Shown here: piece by piece, positions 1 to 11,374 of the stretch
Position numbering within the stretch: position 1 is the stretch's first letter
Layout: each line of letters opens with the position of its first letter
Assembly (NCBI GenBank): GCA_019426215.1
Contig: CM033404.1
Location: 26,846,843 to 26,910,842, forward strand
Source of the DNA: Buddleja alternifolia
Lineage: Eukaryota > Streptophyta > Magnoliopsida > Lamiales > Scrophulariaceae
Direction: 5' to 3'
DNA length: 64,000 nt
Notes under the pieces: model-generated
What the model was told of the DNA's origin: nothing
The model's input: the letters and a program-made list of their open reading frames with translations, nothing else
The model's database searches: none
Translations under genes and position numbers: made by a program

Positions 1-3000
1 GTTGGTGGGCGTGAGTAGCATTTCTTGAAAAGTTTGTTTGCACTCACCAACATCCGCTTGAGCTGAGCTACGCATATGAGCAATTTGAGCGCTCATAACG
101 TGAGACTCAATCTTTGCCAAATCTTCTTTAATCCAGTGAAGGGATTCTTCATTCTGAGTAGCATGAACACTTATATCCTCCAGAACGGATTTGAGCAAAG
201 GACCAAAAGATTAACTCTCATCTGATTGAACCGCTTGAGAAGTCGGTCGCTTGAATCTAGATGAGTGTTTCAGAGATTCAAGGGGAGCTTGATATGCTGG
301 ATCAAAGACAGTACCGCGTATGTCAAGAGAGAGATCCTCATCAATATCAGCAGCAACCGGTTCAGGAGTGTCAGGAATATCCTCTGGTTGAGACGCTTGA
401 ACAGGTTCTTCAGCAGACGCTGGAAAACTGGCAACTTCAGAAGTGGAAGCTTCAATTGTCTTAGCAGGGGCTTCCTCTAGCGCTGACTCTGCTTGGCGAA
501 AGTCATCGAATTGGAAGTTCCAATTTGCTAAATTGGCAAGAGAAGTGGACGAAGCTTCCAAAAGTTCAATGAGTCTGGATCTAGAACAGCAAGAACCAGA
601 GATAAATGTGCGAAGAGGACTATCAATGGCCCTGATGTGCATGGGACCAATGATGTCAAGCACATGATGCGGAAAGACTTTGGACGGCGCTCGACAGATA
701 GAGAAAATGGAGTCTAGAGAGTAATTCCGAGAGAATCCAATCAAGCAGTCAGAGGGAAGAGACTTGAGACGCTGATCCTCAGGCACGTAAGCAGCGTAGT
801 ACTCTTCTAAATATGGATAGATCGCTTGAGCTAGTCCCTGATTTCTTTCAAGCAGTGAGAGGATAAACTCATAATGATTGAGTACCTTTGCGGATAGAAG
901 AAAGAAGTGGATATCCTCGAAAAGAATTGATGACTGAGCCGTTCCATTGTCGGAGATTGGCAGTGAAGATTTTGTCGAAAAGAGATAATGGAGTCATAAT
1001 CTTCACCATCAAGTTAAAATTATCTTCACAGTGGCTAGGAGCGAAATTCAGGCTAATAATTTGAGTACTGCCACTGGTAGACGCTTGAGCGTTGAAATGT
1101 AGAGGAGTAATGGATAGTCTGTGAAGCTCTTGACGTAGACATTGTTCAACTTGATGTCTAATTAGTGGGAGCTTGAGAACAGGTCCAACTCTCTGTTGAC
1201 GCTTCTTCAAGCAATACTTGGCGAAATGACGCTTCTGGTCATGCATGCCTATGCCAAACAAATGGGGAGCTTGAACTAATTCTGAGAAAGTGTACTTGTT
1301 TCCCACGTAAGCTTCAACCCAATTGACTTCGTTCATGCAGTAGTCTGTGCCAGCGTTGACAATAGCTCGAATGCCTTCATGGTGAATGTCTCTGATAGAT
1401 TCGAAACGATATCTATCGGTTTGATAGTTAGCATTCCAGACGCTATCAAAATATGCATCAGCTTCAGTCTGGATCAAATCTGTGAGAGATTCTAGACGCT
1501 CACCGGCATGAACTGCTTTATTTTTCCATAGGCGAAATGGATTGACCAGAGCTAGGTTTTCAGGACTATTCGCAATATGTGGAAAGTGTGTGTAGCCTTC
1601 GCAGTTCAATACTGCCTCTGATGGATTGAGAAAGCTAGGGCGAAGAGGCTCATACACACGAATATTATAGTCTCTGAGAGCAAAACCTGTACTCTTGCTG
1701 TGGCCATAGTCGAAGTAATATGCCAGATCCACATCACATCTAGGAGTTTTACCTCCTTGTCTATCTTGTTGAAGAATGAGTGAAGACGGTATTTGACCAA
1801 GAGTTTTTCCTAGTTCAATGGCTCTATAATACTTTCTCTCAATTTCTGTCATCTCAGTGTTAAACACTATATCCCTGATTTTATTGTCGATATCAATCAG
1901 CAGGGCAATCTCATTCTTAGCATCAATATATCTGTCTTCATTATATCCGGCAGGAATGAAATCTTCTTCAAGTGCTGGAGGCATGTAGTTGATTGAATGA
2001 TCAATCGTCTTCAGCGGGTCCAGTTGGAAGAAGTGCCTTGGCTTTGTAACGTCTTTAGCAATGCTCTGACCTTCTGAGTGTGCCTCTATTATAGCTGGAA
2101 CAGGGATTGATGACTGAACCTCTTTGAGAGCAGGTTCCTCATGCTCAATTGCAGTAGCTTCTGCGACAATGTCTTTGGCAATCGCCACAACTTCTGTCAT
2201 CTCAACATCTAGATGGACATCGGTTGACGCTTCAGCAGCAGCTGGAGCTAAAGCTGTAATAAAAGAACTATCCTCTATACGAGCAGGATCTTCTACAGAT
2301 GTAGGAATAGGAATGCTGTGGGAAGAAATAAACTTACCCTGAGAACTTGTCTCAACAGCAACACTTTGAGCGCTTAGCTCAAAAGTAACTTGAGCACTTG
2401 GCTCAACAGTCTCAGGCTCTTCAGAAACAGGAGCAGCTCGACGCTTGGTTGTCCTGGAACGCTTGAATATTTTCTTCACGTTGACTCCTTCAACGAGTTT
2501 AAGCGCTTGAGTAGGAGGAGCAGCAGCTGGTTCATCAAATTCGATTTGTTTGATGATTCCTTCCAGCTTCCTCCGCTTGAGTGGTAACTTGTCCTGTGCA
2601 TCCTCATCAGTTTCCTCATCATCTTTCTGAGGAGCAGGAACAACTTGTACCTTGGGCTTTCTAGGAGCCCTCTTCTTGGTAACAGCCGAACGCTTCACGG
2701 CTTCCTCTTGAGCAGGACGCTCAGCCTCTTCATCAGACGCTTCACGTACAGTCTGACGCTCAGAAAATGATTTAGCAGCACCACCAATTTTGGGAGGATT
2801 GAAAAGATTTGTTAGAATCCTTCGTCCAAAAAACTTGGACTTATTCAGCGGGAGACCTGATGAGTAAACGCAGTCTGATCGGTACATAAGGTCACTCAAA
2901 ACAAGTCCATATGGTTTATTAGGGGTGTTCAGACAGTCCCTAAACCTTCCAAAGATGTACTCACTCCAGTTGATTTTGATGGAGAGAAGTATAGCAGTCA

Positions 3001-3535
3001 TCATCTGAAATTGGATGGGGTTGACCTTATCGAACGTGCCCACTCTGCATTCAACAACTTTACTGCAGAAATCATCCAACAATCTGTATTGAGATACCAG
3101 ATCTTTCTTTTCAAAGTGTTGGGTATAGGGTACACCATCGTACGCCCTCATAACCATCCATGCTTCCTTGATTTGTACCAAAGTGACAATATCCAGTGCA
3201 TCACCTTCATTAGGAAGATTGAAGTTCTTTGCAATGGAGATAGCAGTCAACACAAATTCTTTTGCTGGCTCTTTCTTGGACATAGAGAGGCGGCAAGAGA
3301 TAAATTTCTTGTCCTCCGAGAGTTTTGCAGTCCTCCAGAAAGTATCAACTTCCTTCGGAAATGAGTATGAGTAATGTGTTAAGAACTTCTTGAGTCCAGC
3401 CTTTGTAATAGTATCCATCATATCATGCAGGTTGATTTGGGGTTGATCATACAAGAATTTTCAATCAACAACAAGGCCTTCAGTAACCTTGATGATGGGC
3501 TCGGCAGAAGTAGATGAAGCTTTCTTTGGTGCCAT
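1..3535 (-). pseudogene. Sirevirus envelope-like ORF, broken and open at window edge
   Basis: A third ORF downstream of pol starts at the ATG at 3533-3535 (MAPKKASSTS). It runs left with a TGA at 3461-3463, a long uninterrupted stretch to 869, an apparent frameshift near 870-890, a further open stretch to 211, a stop there and readable sequence to base 1. The product would exceed 1100 residues. The N-terminal third looks globular. A middle part is rich in Ala, Glu, Lys and Pro with basic clusters such as KKRAPRKPK. The part encoded at 1-210 looks helical and charged. I see no clear signal peptide or membrane segment, so 'envelope-like' rests on position and lineage rather than on a fusion-protein signature. 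Function is unknown. Confidence 0.75.
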
Positions 3536-3740
3536 TTTTGAAAGTAGAGTGAACTGAGATTTTCTTTTGCTTTGAGAGAGAGAGAGAAATTTGCAGAAAT
3601 CTTTGAGTGAAAGTAGATGATCTTTCTGCAGAAGTTGTGTTTTAAATGACACAGTAAAGAGTTTTGAAACTTGTGTTCTCTAGTCGCTGTAGGATTTAGA
3701 CACGTGTAAAGACTTTTGAATCTCAGCCATAAATTCATTA

Positions 3741-4360
3741 ACTGCGGACGCGAGTTTTGTGTAAGAGAGAGAAGTTACATTTGGTAATTCTCACATATAA
3801 TGATTTGACATCCGTGTTTTAAAAAATAAAAAGAAAAATGTTTGGTATTTTCAGAGTATAGCACACGCGCCTGATGGTACACTGACACGTACACAAACAC
3901 GTGCTATCTCTGAACCGTCATTTTAAAAGTTTTGGTTACCCGCCAGTTTGATGTGATAGAAGTGTGCGAGTAGAGTACAAAATAGACTTTTGAGTCTACC
4001 CACTACTTCAAAAAGCTTGTAAACTTTATGCATGACTTGTAAAAATATATTTTTATATTAAGAGTTGAATGGAATTGGTTCAACGCTTAACTGATACTAC
4101 TCGTTGGTATATGAAAATTAGACGCTTAGGATTGAAAAAACTTTTTATATTTGAGCGTCCAATATTTTATGTGTAAGTAATACTGAGCGTTGATGATCAT
4201 GCATCTGAAAATTTTGATCATTGACGCTTGCAGTTATGGTCAAGTACAACTTTAAGGTTCCTCCTAAATTTGATAACTTGTACCAGTTAGGAAAATCTTT
4301 TAGATAAATCAAGTGGATTCCCCCTAAATTATATGTCTAATAAAATATGATGCAAAATGA
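3741..4360 (-). other. Spacer between pol and env-like ORF with polypurine-like motifs
   Basis: A non-coding spacer of about 600 bp lies between the pol stop and the env-like leader. On the minus strand it holds two polypurine-like motifs just downstream of pol: AATTTAGGGGGAAT (4317-4330) and AAATTTAGGAGGAA (4258-4271). Repeated polypurine-like motifs after pol are known in Sireviruses; their use as second-strand primers here is inference. Three RCGCTT motifs (4084, 4123, 4224) also fall in this non-coding stretch. Confidence 0.55.
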
Positions 4361-7300
4361 TTAAGCATTTAAATCAGTCATACCAAATTCACTTCTCAAA
4401 GTGAGAAAACATTGTTCGTTGAGTGCTTTGGTGAAGATATCTGCCAATTGTTTGTCAGTTCCAATGAAGTGCATGCTGATATCTTTCTTTTGAACGTGGT
4501 CACGAAGAAAATGGTATCTAATGTCAATGTGTTTGGTTCTGGAATGAAGAACAGGGTTTTGAGTCATGGCTAGAGCGCTTTGGTTATCACAATGAATGGG
4601 GGTTGGGCCTAGGATTATTCCATAAATTCTAAGTTGTTGCCTCATCCATAATACTTGTGCACAACAACTTCCTGCAGCTACATACTCAGCTTCGGCTGTG
4701 GAGGTAGCTATGGATTGTTGTTTCTTACTGTGCCATGAAATTAACCTATCACCTAGAAATTGACATGTACCACTAGTACTTTTACGATCTATTTTGCAAC
4801 CTGCAAAATCTGCATCTGAGTAACCAATTACTTCAAAAGGAGAATCCCTAGGATACCATAAGCCCACATTTTGTGTGCCTTTCAGGTATTTAAGGATCTT
4901 CTTGGCAGCAATTAAGTGTGACTCTTTAGGATCGGCTTGAAATCGTGTACACATGCATACCGAAAACATAATATTAGGTCTACTAGCAGTAAGATAAAGA
5001 AGTGATCTAATGATACCTCTATAATTAGTGATATCAACTTTCTTTCCACTTTCATCTTTATCTAACTTAAACGTTTGGCTCATTGGAATCTTTGAATATG
5101 ATGCATTTTCCATACCAAATTTCTTAATCATATCTCTTTTGTATTTGGCTTGGTTTATAAATATGTCATTATGAAGTTGTTTAACTTGTAATCCTAAGAA
5201 GAAAGTTAATTCATCCATCATGCTCATTTCAAATTGTTCTTGCATCATTTTCGAAAATTTCTCACACAGAAGCTTGTTAGTAGAACCAAATATAATATCA
5301 TCAACGTAAATTTGGACTAAGAGAATATCTTCGTTATTGGTAATTTTGAATAACTTTGTATCAACGCTGCCTTTTGAAAAGCCTTTACCAATTAGGAAGA
5401 TAGAGAGAGTGTCATACCATGCTCGAGGTGCTTGCTTAAGCCCATAAAGTGCTTTGTCTAGCTTGTAAACCATACCCTTACCATGATTGTTGATGAATCC
5501 TGGTGGTTGCTCCACATATACTTCTTCTTGGAGTTTAACATTCAGGAAGGCACTCTTCACATCCATTTGATACACCATGAACTTGTTGAACGCTGCATAC
5601 GCTAGAAACATGCGGATTGCTTCAAGACGAGTGACAGGAGCGTATGTCTCATCAAAGTCAATACCCTCCTCTTGGCAATATCCTTGAGCTACGAGTCTGG
5701 CCTTGTTTCTTATCACAATGCCGTTCTCATCCATCTTATTTCTATATACCCATCTAGTTCCAATAACTCCTTGGTGAGTTGGCCTTGGTACTAGTATCCA
5801 AACCTTATTTCGTTCAAACTGATTAAGTTCTTCTTGCATGGCTTCAATCCAACTTGGATCACTTAGCGCTTCATTCACTTTCTTACGTTCCATTTGAGAT
5901 AAAAAGCTTGCGAACATAGCCTCATTGAGCGTAGCGGCTCTAGTTCTAACAGGCGCTTCAATATCTCCAATAATCTGCTCAAGTGGATGATCACGCAGCC
6001 ATAGTCTATCTGGTTGGAAAGGGTTAAGAGGTTGAACAGACGCTTGACGAACAGACGCTTGACGAACAGACGTTTGACGATCAGACGCTTGATTATCCTC
6101 TTACGTAGGCGCTTCAAGTTCACAGATTCTTATTTGCTCTTGATGATCACTCCCTTCATGATCATCAGCATTTCTTACAATATTGTCCATATTAGCCTCA
6201 CGAGTAATCTGAGGAGGTGGCACTGAGATCTCATCATCGTCGTCAGTATCTTCATCAATAGTAATCTTAGACGCTTGATGACATAGATCTTCAACTCCTA
6301 CATCATTCACATCAACCTTACTCGGTTCTTGGTTAGCATCATCAAGAACAACATGAATAGATTCCCCAACCTTCTATTTGATCTTATTTAGAATGCAAAA
6401 ATTCTTTCCATTCTTGGCGTAGCCTAGAAAGATTCCCTCATTCGCTTTAGGATCAAATGTCTTTAGACTGTGGGATCCATTATTATGGATAAAACATTTA
6501 GAACCAAAGACGTGAAAATATGAAACATTTGGCTTACGTCCCTTCCACAGTTCATATGGAGTTTTTCTATGTTGTTTGTTGATCATGCAACGGTTTTGAG
6601 TGTAACAGGCAATGTTGATCGCTTTGGCCCAAAAACTAGGAGCGAGCTTGGATTCTGCTAACATAGTCCTAGCGGCTTCCTTAAGCGTTCGGTTCCGGCG
6701 CTCAGCAACACCATTTTGTTGGGGAGTTCTGGGAGCTGAAAACTCATGATGTATTCCACTTTCTGCACAAAACTTCTCAACACTCTTGTTAGCAAATTCA
6801 GTACCGTGATCGCTTCTTATTCTTGCAACCTTAAGATTTTTCAATATTTGAAGTTGCCGGATAAGCGTTGTTAACTTGTCACATGTTTCATCTTTGGATG
6901 AAAGAAATTCCACTACATTAAATCGAGAGAAATCATCTACTATCACCAAAGTATACTTCTTACCGCTTACACTGATCGTTTGAACTGGTCCAAACAAATT
7001 CATGTGAAGTAGTTCAAGTATTCTAGTGGTAGATAGATGAAGTTTTCTCTTGAACGATGATTTAACTTGTTTACCCATTTGACAAGCGTCACAAAGGCAA
7101 TCCTTATGAAATGGTCCATTTGGTAATCCCTCTACAAGATTTTGACTTATAAGCTGAGAGATTGTTTTAAAGTTGAGGTGATTCATTTTTCTATGTTGTA
7201 ACCAACCCGTTTTAGATTCATTTTTAGCAACAAAACATGTTGGGTTGTTATCAAGTGTTGAACCCCAATCTACCAAATATACGTTGTTAGTTCTTTTACC

Positions 7301-7624
7301 CTTCAATTTAGTAGACTTAGTCTTAGCGTCATTTATATAGCAACAGTCACTTGAGAATATGACTTCAAAGCCTTTATCACAAAATTGACTTATGCTTAAT
7401 AACTTGTGCTTCAGACCCTCAACATAATAAACATCACTTATCATGATGTTCCCCCTATGCACAGTACTTATACCTTTGGTTTTACCTTTGGAGTTGTCAC
7501 CAAATACAACCTGAGGACCATTGGCAGCTTGATAGTTGATCAGAAGATCTTTGGAACCAGTCATGTGCCTTGACGATCCACTATCGAAGTACCACACAGA
7601 TGTATCGGCTCTAGCTCTAGGTAC
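4361..7624 (-). pseudogene. Sirevirus pol: protease, integrase, RT, RNase H
   Basis: This region encoded the Copia polyprotein that cuts itself, copies the RNA and integrates the cDNA. In order on the minus strand: aspartic protease with FDSGSSRHMTG (about 7560-7590); integrase zinc region with paired His and CDACQMGKQ (about 7080-7200); the DDE core, including the TPQQNGVAERRNRTLKEAA segment (about 6660-6740); a poorly conserved linker (5880-6370) with the repeated peptide RQASV; reverse transcriptase with MDVKSAFLN and [11 protein letters not shown] (5270-5580); and RNase H with DADFAG and STAEAEYVA (4670-4830). It ends at the stop at 4361. Two stops in the integrase tail and linker (6374-6376 and 6101-6103) break it; the RT-RNase H part is open for 518 codons. 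Its frame differs from that of gag. Confidence 0.93.
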
Positions 7625-7662
7625 CTGCAATTAAAAGGGAAGTTCTATTTCTGTTCAGGTAC
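7625..7662 (-). other. 38-nt GT-AG segment at the gag-pol junction
   Basis: On the minus strand a segment starting GTACCTGAACAG and ending TTTTAATTGCAG is followed by a second GTACCT. It contains the TAG that ends the gag frame. Skipping exactly these 38 nt joins the gag frame to the pol frame as ...QWVPRARAD. It looks like a very short intron, or like a small insertion flanked by a 6-bp repeat. Plant introns this short are not normally spliced, so function is unproven. Confidence 0.45.
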
Positions 7663-9843
7663 CCATTGTTGCTTGGGTCCTTTAACATTAGTAACATTGT
7701 TAGTTTGAATTAGAACTTTAGGAACCCATATTTACCTAGTCTTCATTGTAGGAATACTGGCCTTTTTGGGTTTCGCAACGTGTTGTGTGTGTTTTTTGGG
7801 TGTATAATAATATCCTCGATTATAATGGTAGTCATAATCATAGTCATAATCATAATCATCATAGTATCGATAATATGATCTTGACTGTCTTGGATATTGA
7901 CGCTGGTATTTCCTTGGCGCTGGCTTGGGTTGCACTTTTGGTGATGGACGCTTAGCGCTTGATTCACAATGGTCAGACTTATCTTTAGCCTTTTGTCCGT
8001 TTGGATAGACCCGTCTTTGTGAATCATTTGCCTTACCCTTGCCTGAGTTAGCTTTGACTTTCTCATTTGGCCTCTTACCATTGTCACTAGGTTCATTTTG
8101 TGTTTGACCTTGTGAACCTTTTTCAACAAAGATAACATCCTTTCCTTAGTTGTTTGCCGTAACATTAGATTTATTGGGTTGTTTACCGTGTTTATCGCAT
8201 CCTAAACCGGTCTTCTCACCAATTAATCTAGTTACTTCAATCACATTATCCAACTTTCTAGAAGCTTTTGATAATGATGAGATGAGCTGCTCTAATTTAG
8301 CAAGTCTAACGATCAAATCAGCTTCTCTCTTGACTATTATATCAAGATCGCTTTTTAATTGAATAATTTCACTCTCAAGCGATTGGTTCTTCTCAATGCA
8401 CTGTTGCTGAACTTGCAACTCTGCTTTGAGCGTTACTTTATCTCTTGTGAGTGATGAGATAATAGCGAGATCATTTTGATATATTTTGGCAGCTTCTTGA
8501 CATTCATTGTAGTATTCTTTGACTTTGTCAAGTAATTCATCATAAGAGAGAGGAATAGATAATTCATTGATGACCTCAGGAGACGCTTCATCATCTCTGG
8601 CCATGAGACATATGAGCGCTGAGTCATCTAATGGTTCATCATCGTCACTACTCTCTTCTGATGATTCTAAATCTTCATGTGCGGATGCTGGTTCTGATTC
8701 CGCTAGCAAACCTTGTTGATGAAGGTTGCTCCTGAATTAGTTTCTATCCAAGTAATCTTGCCTTGAGGGCTTAGATACGTTTGGATAAGGGCAATTTACC
8801 TGGTAGTGCCCTGGTTTCCTGCAATTATAACAAAGATTAGTTTTCATCTTTTGTTCATTTGTTAATCTTGCAATGTGTTGTTTTGAGACCACTGGAGCTG
8901 AGAGATTTTGAGTAGACGCTTGGTACTGAACAGACGTTTGGGGTAAAAGAACAGAATATTGAGGCGCTTGAAGCTGTTGTTGCATCGGAGAAGGCGCTTG
9001 ATATGAACTTTGTCCTTGAATATTGAAACCTTTTCCTTTCTTTTCATATCTTAAGAACTTTCTGAATCTATTCAGCAAAGCCAATTCCTCTTCTTCATGG
9101 ATATCTAAATTCTTTCCTTTATTGGTCGATTTGCCTTTGATTGATGTTATAAGTGCTCCAGATTCAATCACCGGACTACTCACAACATCACTAGCAGAAT
9201 TCAACTCGAACTCAAATGCTTTGAGCTCTGAAAAGGCGTTTTCTGGAGTTAGGAGATCCAGTATATTTGATTCTCTTATAGCAGTTGTCTTCATCAGGAA
9301 TTTACTTGGTAAACTTCTAAAGATCTTAACCACCATTTCTCGATTCTACAAATCCATTCCCAACGATGTAAGTTCTGTAACTAGAGCTGTAAATCTTATA
9401 TCTAATTGCTCTAAAGTTTCATTGGGTAACATCTTAAATCCGTTAAACTTTTCCTTGGCAGTGGAAAGTTTGTTTTCTTTGATCTGAGCTGAACCACCAC
9501 AAATTGTAGCCAACTTATCCCATATTTCTTTAGTGGTTTTGCAAGACTTGATCTTGTTAAATAAGTTTTCATTATCACCAATAGCCGTATATAGACCAAC
9601 ATTGTCCAAATTAGCTCTTCGACGCTCATCTGGAGACCATTCTTATTTTGGTTTCTCAACGTAACCATCGGGAGTTTCTTCCGTGGCTCCAGGCGCTCTT
9701 GTGATAACTTTATATATTTTGATTGACCAATCTGAAATAATATCACACATGTCATCATCACATGAACAGAGATATGTAAATCCTTTGACTTTCCATGTGT
9801 CAAAATTTGACTCAGTTAGTTTGGGAACTTTAGCAAATGCCAT
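7645..9843 (-). pseudogene. Sirevirus gag
   Basis: Gag would form the virus-like particle and bind the element RNA. The reading frame starts MAFAKVPKLTESN at 9843 and stays in one frame to the TAG at 7645-7647, broken by five internal stops (9643, 9346, 8737, 8146 and 7732). The N-terminal half matches the usual Copia gag layout. A CCHC zinc knuckle, CYNCRKPGHYQVNC, lies near 8790-8830. A coiled-coil-like stretch rich in Leu, Glu and Lys follows (about 8200-8560). A basic Lys- and Gln-rich tail then carries an unusual Tyr-Asp run, DYDYDYDYHYNRGYYY (about 7795-7850). The absence of frameshifts alongside several nonsense codons suggests point mutation in a silenced copy. The pol frame begins after the 38-nt segment. 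Confidence 0.9.
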
Positions 9844-9926
9844 GTTTAAAATCTAAAGCAACTAAGTTTGAAAAAGGATCTAAACAAGCAGTTATGCTTG
9901 GAAATTTTAAAATTTCAATTTTAACC

Positions 9927-9938
9927 GCTCTGATACCA
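9927..9938 (-). promoter_or_regulatory. Primer-binding site, initiator-Met tRNA
   Basis: The minus strand reads TGGTATCAGAGC two bases after the LTR end at 9941. This is the standard Copia primer site complementary to the 3' end of initiator methionine tRNA. It fixes the orientation and the inner boundary of the 5' LTR. Confidence 0.93.
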
Positions 9939-9940
9939 CT

Positions 9941-11262
9941 TGTTGGTCCCAAGTGGCATACAAAAAGGTTGAAACTTGAATACTACAACCAAATAGGTTT
10001 GAGCGTTCACTTCTTTGATCAGTGTTAGCACAGCGGAATAATTTTTGGAGTCTTCTCTTTGAAAGCTTTAGCGTCACAGAAAGTGCATTTAGTTGCTTAA
10101 TGTTTGACTAAGTTTTACTTTATCAGATTATGATATGACAATATGAATGCTGAAAGTAAAGTAAAGAACAATATTTGTAAGGTTTGTTGGGTGGTGTAAT
10201 CCCAACTACGTCATTCTTCTCCTTGAACACTTGGAGGCAATCCACTAAAATGATTTTTAAAGAATCACACAGAATCTTCTACAAATTAGGGAGAGATGGA
10301 TGTCGATGACTTGAGCTCCTTGATCACACAGATTTCTGCTCCAAATCACTTCGATCCCCTTGCTTCTTTCACCCAGAAATATGGCAAGTATCCAACTTCG
10401 ACTTCACACAGATCGCGAGGCTTGGATAGGAGTTTTTCTAAATGGTATGTTTGATTTTGATAAAGTTTAAACAACTAGGAATATCTCAGTAGTAATGTGG
10501 GTTTCTCCGAAAAGAATGTTTGAGATATTGGTTGACTGTCTCAGGATTTGAAGAAAAGCAAAGAGAATATTTTCTTGAAAGTTTTGGCTTTTCTGAGATT
10601 ATAAGGAATGAGACTTCAGTGCAACAGCAATTCGACTTGATAATTGTTCTCTGTATTTGGCTTGTTGTTGAAGTCCTATTTATAGGCATTCTTGGAAAAA
10701 GTGTCCATTTGACACATGCAAGGGCGTGTGTCTCTCACTTCCGCGAGTGAACAACTTTTGTCCTTTTTCCTGAAAATCTGCTACACAAAAGTTGGTGCTG
10801 CAGTATTTGAATAGTTGACAGTCCAATAGGGTGGCTTCTCCGTACGTCTGAAAGTGCTTATCACATTTAATGCTCTTGTCAGCATTTAATGCATTTGAAT
10901 TAAATGTCTGTTGGCATTTAATGCATTTGAGAATATTTGCATTAAACTCCTTCTGGACTTTAGAAATAGATTCAGTTGAAATCAATCATTGATAGATGCT
11001 TATTTAATCCTTGAATTAGTTCGATCCATAAGGTGACTCTTGGAATGGCTGGTCATTCTAGACGCTTGGAATCTTCATCTTTATTCAGACTTCAGGCGCT
11101 TGAGTCTTCAAACTATACTTCTGATAAACTCACTTAGAACAGATCAGGTGCTTAGTCTAAGACAGCTTAACCTAACAATCTAAAATAAGAATAAAGCAAA
11201 GCCTATTACAAATCTAACGCTTCAAAGCTGAAAAACAAACTTACATATTTTGGGGTCTAACA
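9941..11262 (-). repeat. 5' LTR of the Sirevirus
   Basis: This 1322-bp LTR begins TGTTAGACCC and ends GGGACCAACA on the minus strand, an imperfect 10-bp terminal inverted repeat in TG...CA form. It abuts the primer-binding site and contains a TATA box. The partner LTR is outside the window, so insertion age cannot be estimated here. Confidence 0.85.
10675..10686 (-). promoter_or_regulatory. TATA box of the Sirevirus LTR
   Basis: The minus strand reads CCTATAAATAGG, a strong plant TATA box roughly in the middle of the LTR and in the orientation that would drive gag. Transcription would start about 30 bp further left. Confidence 0.7.
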
Positions 11263-11311
11263 AAAAGTCCTAATTGTCATAATCAAAACATCTAACATCA
11301 AATTCCTAACA

Positions 11312-11374
11312 AATTCACTTAAATCTCCAATAAAATCGTGCTAAACACAATTTACTCAATCAAGATTTCCAACA
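11312..11374 (-). repeat. 63-bp direct repeat, left copy (3' LTR start)
   Basis: Nearly identical to 15163-15225, with only a couple of differences. To the left of 11312 the similarity quickly becomes weak, before the Sirevirus boundary at 11262. Confidence 0.8.

Larger units (their letters stand above)
1..11262 (-). mobile_element. Sirevirus-type Ty1-copia retrotransposon, 3' end off window
   Basis: Read on the minus strand the order is 5' LTR (9941-11262), primer-binding site, gag, protease, integrase, reverse transcriptase, RNase H, a spacer, then a long extra ORF. This order and the RT box [11 protein letters not shown] are typical of the Sirevirus (SIRE/Maximus) lineage of Ty1-copia, which carries an envelope-like ORF after pol. 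Seven in-frame stop codons in gag-pol, two in the env-like ORF and a frameshift there show the copy is dead, although its conserved domains are still easy to read. The 3' LTR must lie left of base 1, so the 5-bp target duplication cannot be tested; the bases after the right end are AAAAG. The copy interrupts an older LTR element (11263-15225). The short motif RCGCTT (plus strand) is strikingly common throughout. Confidence 0.93.

Noticed and set aside
5875..6226. Arg/Lys-Leu repeat peptides near 6.0 kb
   Set aside because: Off-frame readings of the Sirevirus integrase-RT linker, where the RQASV peptide repeats in the true frame.
9921..9938. tRNA gene fragment
   Set aside because: Only 12 bases match the tRNA 3' end, at the place expected for a retrotransposon primer site; the same holds at 43412, 48553 and 58023.
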